From Cohnella fermenti (GTDB taxonomy: Bacteria > Bacillota > Bacilli > Paenibacillales > Paenibacillaceae), in the NCBI RefSeq assembly GCF_004801405.1, contig NZ_SSOB01000020.1, positions 86,324-150,323 on the forward strand: 64,000 nucleotides of DNA. Reading direction: 5' to 3'. Positions 1-8,392 of this stretch are shown in pieces. The stretch's first letter is position 1; each line of letters opens with the position of its first letter. The notes under the pieces are model-generated. The model did no database searches. It saw only the letters and a list, made by a program, of their open reading frames with translations, and was not told the origin of the DNA. The translations under genes were made by a program, and so were the position numbers.

Positions 1-60
1 GCGGAAGGCCGCATTCTCGATATGACATCCGTATCCTATGATTGCGATTACATTGGATAA
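1..60 (+). CDS. Possible C-terminal tail of an upstream gene (partial)
   Basis: The first 60 bases read as an open frame of 19 codons ending in TAA at 58-60 (residues AEGRILDM then TSVSYDCDYIG). Its GC-rich codon use resembles the rest of the window, so it may be the end of a gene that starts outside. Nothing identifies a family, and so short an open stretch could be chance. Confidence 0.3.
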   Translation, partial: AEGRILDMTSVSYDCDYIG

Positions 61-107
61 CCATGTCAGATAACCTAACATAATTTTCGCAAAGTGCACA
101 TAAACGA

Positions 108-136
108 TTGACAGGCATGGAGCGAAAGTGTAAGCT
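108..136 (+). promoter_or_regulatory. Putative sigma-A promoter of the first ABC importer operon
   Basis: A perfect -35 TTGACA (108-113) is followed after 17 bases by TAAGCT (131-136), a weak -10 with three matches to TATAAT. The operator at 149-159 starts just past the expected transcription start, a classic position for a repressor. The leader to the start codon at 406 would be about 260 bases. Confidence 0.5.
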
Positions 137-148
137 TTATCTATCATC

Positions 149-159
149 TGGTCATACCA
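149..159. promoter_or_regulatory. Operator TGGTCATACCA, copy 1 (FCD/GntR-type)
   Basis: TGGTCATACCA is a near-perfect palindrome (TGGT-N3-ACCA), the form bound by FadR/FCD-subfamily GntR repressors. The same sequence recurs at 6125-6135 and 7132-7142, with AGGTCATACCA at 26881-26891 and the variant TGGTCAGACCA at 5053-5063. It sits immediately downstream of the putative promoter at 108-136. Confidence 0.7.
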
Positions 160-405
160 TACTCTCTATTTAGGCGGGATCGCAGACAGGAATTTTTTGC
201 TCGGACTAAGTGGTAAGACCATAATACTAATTCGGAGGTGTCTCTCGAAACAAAGGCTGCGGTTGGAAGTTAGATACGGCAAGGTTGAGCAGCAGACGAG
301 CTTGAGCATCAAGAGATGGGGCTTATGGACTTGGGCCGGTTCCGAATCGAGCGGAGGAGGAATCGGCAGGCGGCAACTCGAACTTCAAACCTTGGGGGGA
401 TACGC

Positions 406-1737
406 ATGAGAAAAGCGAATTGGGCAGCGGGAGCACTTGTCTTATCGATCGGATTCATGGCAGGCTGCGGCAACAACGGGAATGGCGGGACGGCGGAAGG
501 AGGCTCTCCGGCAAGCGCGAGCGCTTCGGGCCAGAAGGTGGAGCTGACATGGTGGGTCGATGCGCGGGAGGACCTGCAGAGCGCCTATGAATCGATCAAG
601 GGCGATTACGAGACGGCCCATCCCGGCACGACGATCAAGCTCGTCAAGACGCCGGACGACAAGATCGCGGAGAGAATCAGCATCGCGATCAACACCGCAG
701 AGCTTCCGGACGTTCAGCAAGGGGCGATCGGCTGGCCGCTCACCTACGCGAAGAAGGATCTGCTCGTCCCGCTGGAGGAGGCTATCGACAAGGAAGACTT
801 CGAGGCGGGCGTTCTGGATTCGCTGTCGGTGGACGGGCACTTGTACATCATTCCCAACAGCATTACGGCACCGGGCATGATGGTGAACCTGGATCTGTTC
901 GAAGCCAAGGGAGCAACCGATCTGCTGCCGAAGAACATGGCCACATGGACGTACGATCAGTTCAAGGAAGCGGCGCAGGCCGTCAACGACCCGGCCAACG
1001 GCATCTACGGCTTCGGCACGTATGCCGGCGATACGGGCGGCGATCAGAGTCATCACTTGTTCCTGTGGGGCTTCGGCGCCAGCACCTGGTCGGACGACAA
1101 GACGAAGGCGGTGCTCAATTCTCCGGAAGGGGTCGAAGGCCTTGAGTACCTGACAAGCCTGATCGACGAAGGGCTGACGCCTCCGGGAACACCGGGTCTC
1201 AAGGCGGGCGCGGTCATCAACGAGATGTTCCTGCAGGGCAAGATCGGCATGACCTTCGGAAGCCTGGCCAACCTCGGCGCGTTCGACAAAGCCTTCGCGG
1301 AAGGCTCGGCCAAGAAGTTCAACTACGATATCGTCCCTTACCCGAGCAAGGACGGCGAGAGCTCGAATTCGCTGCTGCTCGGCTACGGAACCTGGGTATG
1401 GAATACGAAGGACGAAGCGAAGATGAGCGCTGCCAAGGAATTCGCGACCTTCGTCAACAGCAAGGAAAGCATGGCCAAGATGGCGGAGGCCGCCAGCGTC
1501 ATCGCGACGCGCAAGTCGATGGCGGCGAGCTATGCGGAGGATTCTCCGCAGGGCAAGACGATCAAGCTGTCTGCCTATGCGAAGGATATCGGGCTGTCGA
1601 TTCCGGGCTACTCCGAGACCCGCAACGCCTTCTTCCCCGAGCTCCAAGCCGCGTTCACGAAGCATAAGACCGCGCAGCAGGCGCTCGACGACTGGGTTGC
1701 CAAGGCCAACGAGATTATCGCAACGAATTCCAAGTAA
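406..1737 (+). CDS. ABC importer substrate-binding lipoprotein (family 1, carbohydrate)
   Basis: This is the extracellular solute-binding component of a CUT1-type importer. The start at 406 follows a GGGGGGA ribosome site and gives a lipoprotein signal (MRKANW, a hydrophobic stretch, then the lipobox GFMAGC). A longer in-frame start at 316 would bury that signal. The mature protein (about 440 aa, typical length) begins with a Gly/Ser/Ala-rich linker and has the family pattern LTWWVD... near the N-terminus. Two permeases follow directly, and no ATPase is present, as usual for systems sharing an MsmX-type ATPase. The operator at 149-159 links it to the sialic-like regulon. The substrate is inferred only from context. 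Confidence 0.9.
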   Translation: MRKANWAAGALVLSIGFMAGCGNNGNGGTAEGGSPASASASGQKVELTWWVDAREDLQSAYESIKGDYETAHPGTTIKLVKTPDDKIAERISIAINTAELPDVQQGAIGWPLTYAKKDLLVPLEEAIDKEDFEAGVLDSLSVDGHLYIIPNSITAPGMMVNLDLFEAKGATDLLPKNMATWTYDQFKEAAQAVNDPANGIYGFGTYAGDTGGDQSHHLFLWGFGASTWSDDKTKAVLNSPEGVEGLEYLTSLIDEGLTPPGTPGLKAGAVINEMFLQGKIGMTFGSLANLGAFDKAFAEGSAKKFNYDIVPYPSKDGESSNSLLLGYGTWVWNTKDEAKMSAAKEFATFVNSKESMAKMAEAASVIATRKSMAASYAEDSPQGKTIKLSAYAKDIGLSIPGYSETRNAFFPELQAAFTKHKTAQQALDDWVAKANEIIATNSK

Positions 1738-1821
1738 GGTGCAGGAGCCATGCCGGGGGGAGCCTTCAGCGCTGCAGCGGACTTCCTCCGGCAAGTTCAT
1801 GAAGAGAGTTGGGATAAGATC

Positions 1822-2694
1822 ATGGCATCTAGAGCTTACCGGGAATTCTGGGGTTTCTTCTTCATCCTTCCGTTCCTGCTCGTGTTCGCCGCCTTCGAGA
1901 TTTATCCGTTCCTTGACGCGATTTATTTGAGCTTGTTCGATTACGGCATCGGACGCAAGGAATGGATCGGCTTCGGCAACTACTCTCATCTGCTCGGGGA
2001 CGACGTGTTCCTCAAGTCGATTCGCAACACCTTCCTGCTTGTCCTGGGAGTCGTGCCGCTATCGGTAGGCTTCTCGCTGGCGGCGGCCAGCATCGTCATC
2101 CACAAGTCGGCGGCGGTCGCTTCGTTCTTCCGGGCGAGCTTCTATCTGCCGATCGTCACCTCGCAGGTTATCCTGTCGATCGCTTGGCTGTGGATTTACA
2201 ATCCGATGACCGGGGTCGCGAATTACGGACTCTCCCTCTTCGGGATAGAGCCCGTTATGTGGCTGTCGGATTCCTCGGTTACGCTTGTTGCGGTCATCAT
2301 CGTCGTCATTACGTGGTGCGTCGGACAGCCGTTTATTCTGTATCTGGCCGGGCTCGGAGGCATCCCGTCTTCCTACTACGAGGCGGCATCGATCGACGGG
2401 GCCTCGCCTTGGCGGAAGTTCTGGAGCATTACGCTGCCGCTGCTGAAGCCGACGACGCTGTATGTCGTCGTGACGACGACCATCGGCGCCTTCCAGACGT
2501 TCGTCGTCATCCAACTGCTCACCGGCGGCGGCCCGAACTACTCCACAACGACGATCATGTACATGCTGTATGAGACAGCCTTCAAGTACGGCAATCTGGG
2601 TCTCGCTTCCGCGATGGGTGTTTTGCTTGCTGTGCTGATCTCGATTTTCTCCCTGATTCAATTCAAATTCTTCCGGTCCGATGTCGAGTATTAA
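1822..2694 (+). CDS. Sugar ABC transporter permease (CUT1, UgpA/LacF type)
   Basis: Integral membrane permease of the binding-protein-dependent family. It has about six hydrophobic segments and the EAA-loop sequence (YYEAASIDGA, then FWSITLPLL) that contacts the ATPase. The start at 1822 (MASRAYREFW) is chosen because it precedes the first membrane segment directly and has GGGA seven bases upstream. An in-frame ATG at 1750 would add 24 atypical residues and has only a two-base gap from its AGGAG. It lies 84 bases after the lipoprotein gene and just before its partner permease. Confidence 0.9.
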   Translation: MASRAYREFWGFFFILPFLLVFAAFEIYPFLDAIYLSLFDYGIGRKEWIGFGNYSHLLGDDVFLKSIRNTFLLVLGVVPLSVGFSLAAASIVIHKSAAVASFFRASFYLPIVTSQVILSIAWLWIYNPMTGVANYGLSLFGIEPVMWLSDSSVTLVAVIIVVITWCVGQPFILYLAGLGGIPSSYYEAASIDGASPWRKFWSITLPLLKPTTLYVVVTTTIGAFQTFVVIQLLTGGGPNYSTTTIMYMLYETAFKYGNLGLASAMGVLLAVLISIFSLIQFKFFRSDVEY

Positions 2695-2707
2695 GGAGGC
2701 GCCGCCG

Positions 2708-3526
2708 ATGACCAAAGGACTTAAATGGGCTGCCGACCTGGTGCTCTATCTATGCGCGTTGTTCTTCCTGTTCCCGATCTACTGGATGATCACCGGCTCG
2801 TTCAAGAGCCAGTCGATGGCGGTTCAAATTCCGCCGGAGCTGTTCCCTTCCGCACCGACGACAGCCAACTACACGAAGCTGTTCGCGGAGAGCGAGGTGG
2901 TCCGCTGGCTGCTCAACAGCGTGCTGATCGCGGGAGGCTCGACGCTGCTCGCCTGCATCGTGGCGACGATGGCCGGCTATGCGTTCACCAAGCATCGCTT
3001 CACCGGGCAGGCCGTTCTGTTCGGGTTGGTCATCGTCACAATGATGATTCCGCGCCAACTGGGGCTTGTGCCGCTGTTCACGCTGATGAAGAACCTGCAT
3101 CTGGTCAACAACGGCTGGAGCGTCATCCTTCCGGTCATGGCTCTGCCGTTCGCCGCCTTCCTCATGAAGCAGTTCAGCCAGACGGTGCCGAACGAATTGC
3201 TCGAGGCGGGCAAGATCGACGGCTGCAGCGAGATTGCCTTGTTCACAAAGCTGTTCCTGCCGGTGGTCAAGCCCGGAATCGGCGCGCTCGCCATCTTCGT
3301 GTTCTCGTTCTCCTGGAACGACTACCTGTGGCAGCTCATCATGCTCAGCGACGAATCGAAGATGACGATCAACGTCGGCATCTCCACTCTAGTCAGCGAA
3401 TTCTCGGCCAATTACGGCGCGCAGATGGCTGCGGCCACGATGGGCTTCATTCCGATATTTGTCGTATTTATCGCGTTCCAACGTTATTTCGTCAAGGGCA
3501 TTACGGTTGGCAGCGTGAAGGGATAA
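2708..3526 (+). CDS. Sugar ABC transporter permease (CUT1, UgpE/MalG type)
   Basis: Second permease of the importer, 272 aa, with six predicted membrane segments and an EAA loop (NELLEAGKIDGCS, then FTKLFLPVVKPG). It ends in the usual KGI-TVGSVKG tail of MalG-like proteins. The start at 2708 has an ideal AAGGAGG (2694-2700) that overlaps the stop codon of the preceding permease. The in-frame codon at 2681 has no such site. The genes are translationally close and surely co-transcribed. Confidence 0.92.
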   Translation: MTKGLKWAADLVLYLCALFFLFPIYWMITGSFKSQSMAVQIPPELFPSAPTTANYTKLFAESEVVRWLLNSVLIAGGSTLLACIVATMAGYAFTKHRFTGQAVLFGLVIVTMMIPRQLGLVPLFTLMKNLHLVNNGWSVILPVMALPFAAFLMKQFSQTVPNELLEAGKIDGCSEIALFTKLFLPVVKPGIGALAIFVFSFSWNDYLWQLIMLSDESKMTINVGISTLVSEFSANYGAQMAAATMGFIPIFVVFIAFQRYFVKGITVGSVKG

Positions 3527-3559
3527 AGAACGAGTGTGGAAAAAGGAGGAGGAGCTGCG

Positions 3560-4357
3560 ATGAATGTGATGGAGCTGTTCCGGCTCGATTCCAAGGTGGC
3601 GGTCGTGACCGGAGGCTCCGGCTTGTACGGAGCCCACATCTCTGCCGCTCTGGCGCAAGCGGGGGCTGCCGTCGTTATCGCTTCGCGCGGCGTGGCCGAA
3701 TGCGAAGCTCTGGCGGCCAAGCTTCGCGGCGAAGGCGCGGACGCCGTTGCGCTCCCGCTCGACCTGGGCGACGAAGCGAGCATTCAATCGTTCGTTGCGC
3801 AGACGCTGGAGCGCTGCGGGCGCATCGACATTCTGGTCAACAACGCCGTCTCGCGGGTCGGATTGGCCGATCTGGAGCAGACGGAGGCGGGCGGCTGGAG
3901 CGCGGCCGAGCAGGTGAACGGGCTCGGAACGATGCTGCTGACGAAGGCGGTCGTCCCCTCGATGAGAGAGCGGAGGGAAGGAAATATTATTAATATTTCC
4001 TCCATTCAAGGAATTCTGGGCCCGAATTTTCCCGTATACGGCAACACCGGTCGAACAAGCGGAATCGAATATACGTACAACAAGTGGGGATTGGTCGGCA
4101 TGACCAAGTGGCTGGCCAATTACTACGGGCCGTACAACATCCGGGTCAACAGCATAAGCCCCGGCGGCTATAACCCGTCCGGAGCGTTGGAGGACGACAA
4201 CGACGAATTCCTCCGGAATTACAAGGTAAGAACGCCGCTCGGCAGAATGGCGGACGACGACGATATCAAAGGCGCGGTCGTGTATCTGGCCTCCCGCGCT
4301 TCATCCTACATCACGGGACATAATCTCGTTATGGACGGGGGATGGAGCAACTGGTAG
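3560..4357 (+). CDS. Short-chain dehydrogenase/reductase (SDR)
   Basis: Classical SDR of 265 aa: a Rossmann motif TGGSGLYG near residue 20, NNAVS in place of NNAG, active-site Ser in INISSIQG, and YTYNK matching YxxxK. It probably oxidises or reduces a sugar or polyol with NAD(P). The start at 3560 follows AAAGGAGGAGG. The gene is the fourth of the importer operon (33 bases after the permease), so its substrate is probably what the importer carries. The last 29 bases overlap the 3' end of the convergent GntR gene. Confidence 0.88.
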   Translation: MNVMELFRLDSKVAVVTGGSGLYGAHISAALAQAGAAVVIASRGVAECEALAAKLRGEGADAVALPLDLGDEASIQSFVAQTLERCGRIDILVNNAVSRVGLADLEQTEAGGWSAAEQVNGLGTMLLTKAVVPSMRERREGNIINISSIQGILGPNFPVYGNTGRTSGIEYTYNKWGLVGMTKWLANYYGPYNIRVNSISPGGYNPSGALEDDNDEFLRNYKVRTPLGRMADDDDIKGAVVYLASRASSYITGHNLVMDGGWSNW

Positions 4358-5006
4358 ACAGGTGCTTCCCCAGCAGCTCCTTGGCGAGCTTCATGTCCCC
4401 TTCGCGGATGGCGCCCAGGTAGAGATCGTGCTCGCGGGCGTGTGCGCGATGCTCCCCGTCGGTGTCGTCGATTCGGGCATCCAGGCGCAGGAACGCTTCG
4501 GCCATCTCCTCGAGAGTTCTGTTGCCCAAGGAACGAATGAGCGCCAGATGGAGCTGGGTGTCCAGCTCGCTTCGCGAAGCCGCATCGGACAGGTCGGCGC
4601 TCTCGAAGCGTTCGGCAAGTCCGAGCAATTTGTCCCATTCGCGGGCGTCAAGCCTGGAGGCGGGCTCGAGGGCGGACGCTTCTATTATATAGCGGATGCC
4701 TTGCACATCGCTCTGCCGCTTCGGGTCCATTCGCCGGATAAAGTGAAGCTGTTCATAGAGCGGGTTAAAGAAATGAACGGCGACATAGCTGCCTTCGCCG
4801 TGGCGAATGTGCAGCAGGCCGGCGCTCTCGAGGGAACGCAGCGCTTCGCGCAGGACGGCGCGGCTGACGCCGAGCGTCTGGCAAAGCTCGCGTTCGGCCG
4901 GAAGCTTGTCGCCCGGCTTCAGCTCGCGATTGATGATATAGGTCTTCAGGTTGCGAACGATCAGCTCGGTCAGCGTGTATCGTTCGCTCTTGGCAATCGG
5001 CTTCAT
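4329..5006 (-). CDS. GntR-family regulator, FCD subfamily (candidate NanR-like repressor)
   Basis: 225 aa. An N-terminal winged helix (LKPGDKLPAERELCQTLGVS, then RAVLREALRSLE) is followed by an all-helical FCD ligand domain with His residues such as TQLHLALIRSLG. E. coli NanR and FadR belong to this subfamily. The start at 5006 follows AAGGAG. TGGTCAGACCA lies 47 bases upstream, suggesting autoregulation, and the near-identical TGGTCATACCA sits before four other transcription units. It is thus the best candidate for the regulon repressor. The assignment to these sites is inference; the neighbouring second FCD regulator is the alternative. Confidence 0.9.
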   Translation of the reverse strand: MKPIAKSERYTLTELIVRNLKTYIINRELKPGDKLPAERELCQTLGVSRAVLREALRSLESAGLLHIRHGEGSYVAVHFFNPLYEQLHFIRRMDPKRQSDVQGIRYIIEASALEPASRLDAREWDKLLGLAERFESADLSDAASRSELDTQLHLALIRSLGNRTLEEMAEAFLRLDARIDDTDGEHRAHAREHDLYLGAIREGDMKLAKELLGKHLSTSCSIPRP

Positions 5007-5052
5007 GGGCGGCAGCTCCTTCTGCGTTCGACGAAACGGCTGGCTTCGCCGT

Positions 5053-5063
5053 TGGTCAGACCA
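5053..5063. promoter_or_regulatory. Operator variant TGGTCAGACCA before the first GntR gene
   Basis: It differs by one central base from the repeated TGGTCATACCA operator and is close to the E. coli FadR core TGGTNNGACCA. It lies between the divergent regulator genes, 47-57 bases upstream of the minus-strand GntR start, which fits negative autoregulation. Confidence 0.6.
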
Positions 5064-5070
5064 CTATAAA

Positions 5071-5081
5071 CAAGGGTACCC
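5071..5081. promoter_or_regulatory. Second operator-like palindrome around GGGTACCC
   Basis: AAGGGTACCCC is centred on a perfect GGGTACCC palindrome, between the two regulator genes. Related sequences, AGGGTGCCTTA and AAGGTACCCTT, form the arms of the inverted repeat at 5987-6080, which flanks the second regulator on its other side. This makes it a candidate site for that second FCD protein. Confidence 0.4.
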
Positions 5082-5126
5082 CGCTTTGCATACTCTGTCA
5101 ATTGGAGGAAGAGGCACGGGCGGCGA

Positions 5127-5155
5127 TTGACAGCGAACGAGGCGGCTAGTAGAGT
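5127..5155 (+). promoter_or_regulatory. Putative promoter of the second GntR gene
   Basis: TTGACA (5127-5132), a 17-base spacer and TAGAGT (5150-5155, four of six matches) precede the start codon at 5247 by about 90 bases. On the opposite strand a TTGACA (5101-5096) could serve the divergent regulator. Confidence 0.5.
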
Positions 5156-5246
5156 TGAAGCAACATTATTTGGAAGAATGATTGGGAGAACAGTGAAGGG
5201 GCATAAGGATTGTCCAATAGAGTGGCGAATCGCCGGAGGTGAGCGC

Positions 5247-5924
5247 ATGTTGAATTCGTCGGAGAAAGTGAACCTGTCCCACATCGTGAGCGAACGAATC
5301 AAGGAATACATCTTGGAGAAAGACATGCGGGAAGGGGACAAGCTCCCCTCCGAGAAGCAGCTTATCGACGCGCTGGGCGTAAGCCGGACGGTCGTTCGCG
5401 AAGCGTTGAAGTCGATGGAGATGCTCGGCATCGTCAAGATCAAGACGGGCGACGGGATCTATGTCGGAGGGCCGTCGCTGAAGCCGATTCTGGAGCAGGT
5501 GTCGTTCCGCTGGCATCAGGACGAGCGCAAGATGACGGAGCTGGTGAAGACCCGCCGCATTCTGGAGCTGGGCGCCGTGGAGATGGCGATCGAGAACTAT
5601 GATGTCGCCTGCCTGGATCGGATGGACGAGTGGAATCGCCGGATGGCGGAGAAGGTCGATCAGGGGCTGCCTCCGATCGAGGAGGACCTGGCGTTCCACG
5701 AGACGCTGTTCCGGGCGACCGGGAACGAGACGTATCTGGAGCTGAGCGGGCTGATCAGCGACTTCTTCCTCAAGATCCGCACGCAGCACTTCGATTCCGT
5801 GGAGAGCTCGAGGAAGTCGGTTGACGAGCACCAGAACGTGATCGATGCGATTCGGGCGAAGGACGTGGCAAGAGCGAAGCGGGAGATGGAGATTCACCTG
5901 GCCCCTCTTCAGAAGTTTATCTAG
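5247..5924 (+). CDS. GntR-family regulator, FCD subfamily (second)
   Basis: 225 aa. The winged-helix domain (GDKLPSEKQLIDALGVSR, then TVVREALKSMEMLG) is followed by an FCD domain with EEDLAFHETLFRATGN and the C-terminal pattern DEHQNVIDAI, which usually holds metal- or ligand-binding His. The start at 5247 follows GGAGGTGA; an in-frame TTG at 5127 is actually part of the promoter -35 box. It is divergent from the other FCD gene and precedes the aldo/keto reductase gene. It may bind the GGGTACCC-type palindromes on either side of it. Confidence 0.9.
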   Translation: MLNSSEKVNLSHIVSERIKEYILEKDMREGDKLPSEKQLIDALGVSRTVVREALKSMEMLGIVKIKTGDGIYVGGPSLKPILEQVSFRWHQDERKMTELVKTRRILELGAVEMAIENYDVACLDRMDEWNRRMAEKVDQGLPPIEEDLAFHETLFRATGNETYLELSGLISDFFLKIRTQHFDSVESSRKSVDEHQNVIDAIRAKDVARAKREMEIHLAPLQKFI

Positions 5925-5986
5925 CAGGTTCGATCCGTTGTCCGATTGGGTCCGATAACAGGGACGCGGGCATCTGCCATCTATCA

Positions 5987-6080
5987 TTCCAGAAAAAGGG
6001 TGCCTTATCCCTGCTGATCAGGCTGGTGGTTTCCAATAATTAGGATACTGATCGCATGGGATAAGGTACCCTTTCTGGAA
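5987..6080. repeat. Long inverted repeat between the second regulator and the reductase gene
   Basis: The left arm (5987-6011, beginning TTCCAGAAA and ending CCTTATCCC) and the right arm (6058-6080, GGGATAAGG to TTTCTGGAA) are complementary apart from a two-base indel and one mismatch. The arms are 46 bases apart. Each contains a KpnI-like GGGTRCC core similar to 5071-5081. No T-run follows, so it looks more like a pair of regulator sites able to loop than a terminator. Confidence 0.6.
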
Positions 6081-6124
6081 AAGGGATAGCGCAATATCGA
6101 CCAGCACGGCGATAGCTGCGAACT

Positions 6125-6135
6125 TGGTCATACCA
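6125..6135. promoter_or_regulatory. Operator TGGTCATACCA, copy 2
   Basis: Perfect copy of the shared operator, ending 21 bases before the start codon of the aldo/keto reductase and directly followed by CATCATATTGGAGG (a -10-like stretch and ribosome site). A bound repressor would block initiation or early elongation. Confidence 0.7.
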
Positions 6136-6156
6136 TCATATTGGAGGCGCGGCGGG

Positions 6157-7113
6157 ATGATAAAAATGAGCGGACGGTACGAGGGCGGCGTACCGTTGTC
6201 CAGGCTGACGCTCGGAACGGCGCAGCTCGGACTGAAGGGCTACGGCATCGCGAATGCCGCAGAGGAGGTGGATGCCGACCGGATGCTGGCGGCGTGCGAG
6301 CAAGCCGGCATCCGCTCCTTCGACACGGCTCCGGAATACGGGAGCTCGGAGCAGCGGCTCGGCGATTGCTTCTCCAGAAGAGTGGCGCCGACGGAGCGAA
6401 CGGTCATGACCAAGGTCAAGCTGCCGGCCGACCCGGCGATGAGCGAGCGAGAGATCGAAGCCTATATGTACGACAGCGTAAGGGCGAGTCTGGAGCGGCT
6501 TCGCTTGCCGCGCTTGTCCGTGCTGCAGCTTCACGATCCGGACGTGCTCGGACGCTGCGGAAGCGCGGTGACGAGGACGATGCGCCGGCTGAGGGCGGAA
6601 GGTCTTATCGCTGCGGGAGGGGTCTCTCTGACGGGACACACGGCCGAGCAATACCTCGCGCTGGCGGATCAGATCCGCGACGACGTCTACACGGTCGTCC
6701 AGGTTCCGTTTAATGTCTTCGATCATCGCCTTCTCCGCGTCGGCGCGATTGAACGGATGCGCGAAGAGGGCAAGGCGATCGTCGCGAGAAGCGTGTTCCT
6801 GCAGGGCTTGTTCGCCCTGGAGCCCGCTTCGCTGCCGGGCGGGCTGCGGCAGGCCGAGCCTTCGCTAAGGTCGCTGCGCCGTCTGGCGGAGGAAGAAGGC
6901 GTATCCACACTTCAGCTCGCGTTCTCCTTCGTCAGGGATTATCCCGGCATCGACAGCCTGATCGTCGGGATGGAGCGCCCGGAGCAGCTTGACGCCAACA
7001 TCCGCCTGCTGAGCGGACCACCGCTCTCCGAACGGGCGCTGGCGGCAATCGGCAAGCTCTTCGGCGAGGTGCCGGAGGAGCTGCTTATTCCCGGTCAGTG
7101 GCGGAAAGGTTAG
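6157..7113 (+). CDS. Aldo/keto reductase
   Basis: 318 aa NAD(P)H-dependent aldo/keto reductase with a (beta/alpha)8 barrel. The catalytic tetrad is visible: Asp56 and Tyr61 in SFDTAPEYGSSEQRLG, Lys86 in VMTKVKLP and His126 in LQLHDPD. The C-terminal part has the family pattern around SLIVGMERPEQLD. The start at 6157 has GGAGG at 6142-6146; upstream in-frame codons run into the operator. It resembles the sugar or galactose-dehydrogenase-like branch. It presumably acts on a carbonyl sugar intermediate of the cluster. Confidence 0.9.
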   Translation: MIKMSGRYEGGVPLSRLTLGTAQLGLKGYGIANAAEEVDADRMLAACEQAGIRSFDTAPEYGSSEQRLGDCFSRRVAPTERTVMTKVKLPADPAMSEREIEAYMYDSVRASLERLRLPRLSVLQLHDPDVLGRCGSAVTRTMRRLRAEGLIAAGGVSLTGHTAEQYLALADQIRDDVYTVVQVPFNVFDHRLLRVGAIERMREEGKAIVARSVFLQGLFALEPASLPGGLRQAEPSLRSLRRLAEEEGVSTLQLAFSFVRDYPGIDSLIVGMERPEQLDANIRLLSGPPLSERALAAIGKLFGEVPEELLIPGQWRKG

Positions 7114-7131
7114 GGGCTGAAAGCTCTTTGG

Positions 7132-7142
7132 TGGTCATACCA
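7132..7142. promoter_or_regulatory. Operator TGGTCATACCA, copy 3, overlapping a weak promoter
   Basis: The site lies between the reductase stop and the next start codon. CTGAAA (7117-7122), 18 bases and CATAAT (7141-7146) could be a promoter whose -10 overlaps the operator. The site would thus give the long downstream operon its own repressible start. Confidence 0.65.
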
Positions 7143-7161
7143 TAATAGGAGGAGGAACGTC

Positions 7162-8367
7162 ATGAACGCGATATGCAGCGCTTGCGGGAGCACGGCTCCG
7201 TCCGGAACGCCGTATTCCTGCCCCCTCTGCGGAGGCGCTCTGCTGCTTCAATACGAGCGTCCGGACGGGAACTGGAACAAGGGAGCGCGTCAAGGAATCT
7301 GGAAGTACGCAGCCTTGCTGCCGAACGTTCCCGCCTCCAGCCGAATCGAATTGGGCGAAGGCGGAACGCCGCTTGTGCGCAGCGTGTCGTTAGGCAAGCG
7401 GCTGGGCATCGAGCAGTTGTACTTCAAGTATGAAGGCGGCAATCCGACCGGCTCGTACAAGGACCGCATCGCCGCGATGGGGGTCTCCTGGGCGCTGGCT
7501 CAAGGCAAAGCGGCGTGCATCGGCACCTCGTCCGGCAATGCCGGAGCGGCGGCGGCGGCCTATGCGGCGCGTGCGAAGCTTCCGTACCATCTCTTCGTGC
7601 TGGAGAACATGGCGGAAGCGAAGCTGGCGCAGGTGCTGGCCTACGGAGCGGACGTCCGCAAGGTGGTCGGCTTCGGCTATAGCCCGGAGGTGGGCGAGGA
7701 GGTGTTCGACCGCGTTGTCGCGGCGTCGAAGGAGCATAACTGGGAGATCATGGTGACCGCCTTCCGCTTCAACCCTTATGCGATGGAAGGCGTCAAGACG
7801 ATCGCCTACGAGATCGCGGAGCAATTGGGCGAAGCGGCTGCCGCGAGGGTGTACTCCCCGGCGGGCGGCGGCGGCTTGTACGTCGGCATCTGGAAGGGCT
7901 TCGACGAGCTGAGCCGGTTGGGGCTGGCCACAGGCAAGCCCCACATGGTTGCGGTGCAGCCGGACGGCTGCTCCAACATCGCGAGAGCTTATAAGCTGGG
8001 AGAGAAGCATCCGGCGCCCGGACCGGCAACCTCGCGCATCTCCGGCCTGCAGGTGCCGAACCCGCCGGACGGAGAGGCCGCGCTTGCGCTGATGGCGGCG
8101 GGTGACGGCTCGTCCGTATCGGTCGCGGACGGCGACATCTATACGGCTCAGCGGATGCTGGCGGAAGAGGAAGGCATCTTCTGCGAGCCTGCGGGCGCAA
8201 CCGCTCTGGCGGGTCTGATCCGCGAGCGGGACAACGGGAGGACGTTCGATAGCGGACCGGTTGTCTGCATCGTCAGCGGAGTCGGCTTCAAGGACGGGGC
8301 CAGCGTGGAGGAGATGGTGAAGGATCGGGACGTGCCGCTCCTGGAAGCGGCCGCGCTGGGCATATAA
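7162..8367 (+). CDS. Threonine-synthase-like PLP enzyme (fold type II)
   Basis: 401 aa. An N-terminal zinc-ribbon-like element (Cys5, Cys8, Cys20, Cys23) is followed by a fold-type II PLP domain, with the Schiff-base Lys100 in GGNPTGSYKDR and the phosphate loop GTSSGNAGA at 121-129. These are the hallmarks of threonine synthase and related beta/gamma-eliminating enzymes. The context is a sugar-catabolic operon, not thrB/hom, so it probably acts on an amino-containing intermediate, for example by elimination. A true threonine synthase misplaced here cannot be excluded. The start at 7162 follows AGGAGGAGG. Confidence 0.82.
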   Translation: MNAICSACGSTAPSGTPYSCPLCGGALLLQYERPDGNWNKGARQGIWKYAALLPNVPASSRIELGEGGTPLVRSVSLGKRLGIEQLYFKYEGGNPTGSYKDRIAAMGVSWALAQGKAACIGTSSGNAGAAAAAYAARAKLPYHLFVLENMAEAKLAQVLAYGADVRKVVGFGYSPEVGEEVFDRVVAASKEHNWEIMVTAFRFNPYAMEGVKTIAYEIAEQLGEAAAARVYSPAGGGGLYVGIWKGFDELSRLGLATGKPHMVAVQPDGCSNIARAYKLGEKHPAPGPATSRISGLQVPNPPDGEAALALMAAGDGSSVSVADGDIYTAQRMLAEEEGIFCEPAGATALAGLIRERDNGRTFDSGPVVCIVSGVGFKDGASVEEMVKDRDVPLLEAAALGI

Positions 8368-8392
8368 TTCATTCGCAACGAGGAGGTACGCG

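Noticed and set aside
197..409. Small open frame upstream of the first lipoprotein gene (TTG start)
   Set aside because: There is no convincing ribosome site or recognisable sequence; it lies in the long leader and probably is chance, although a leader peptide cannot be excluded.
442..1989. Antisense 515-codon frame over the first lipoprotein and permease genes
   Set aside because: It crosses two clear genes in the other direction, is Arg/Leu-rich and has no family motif.
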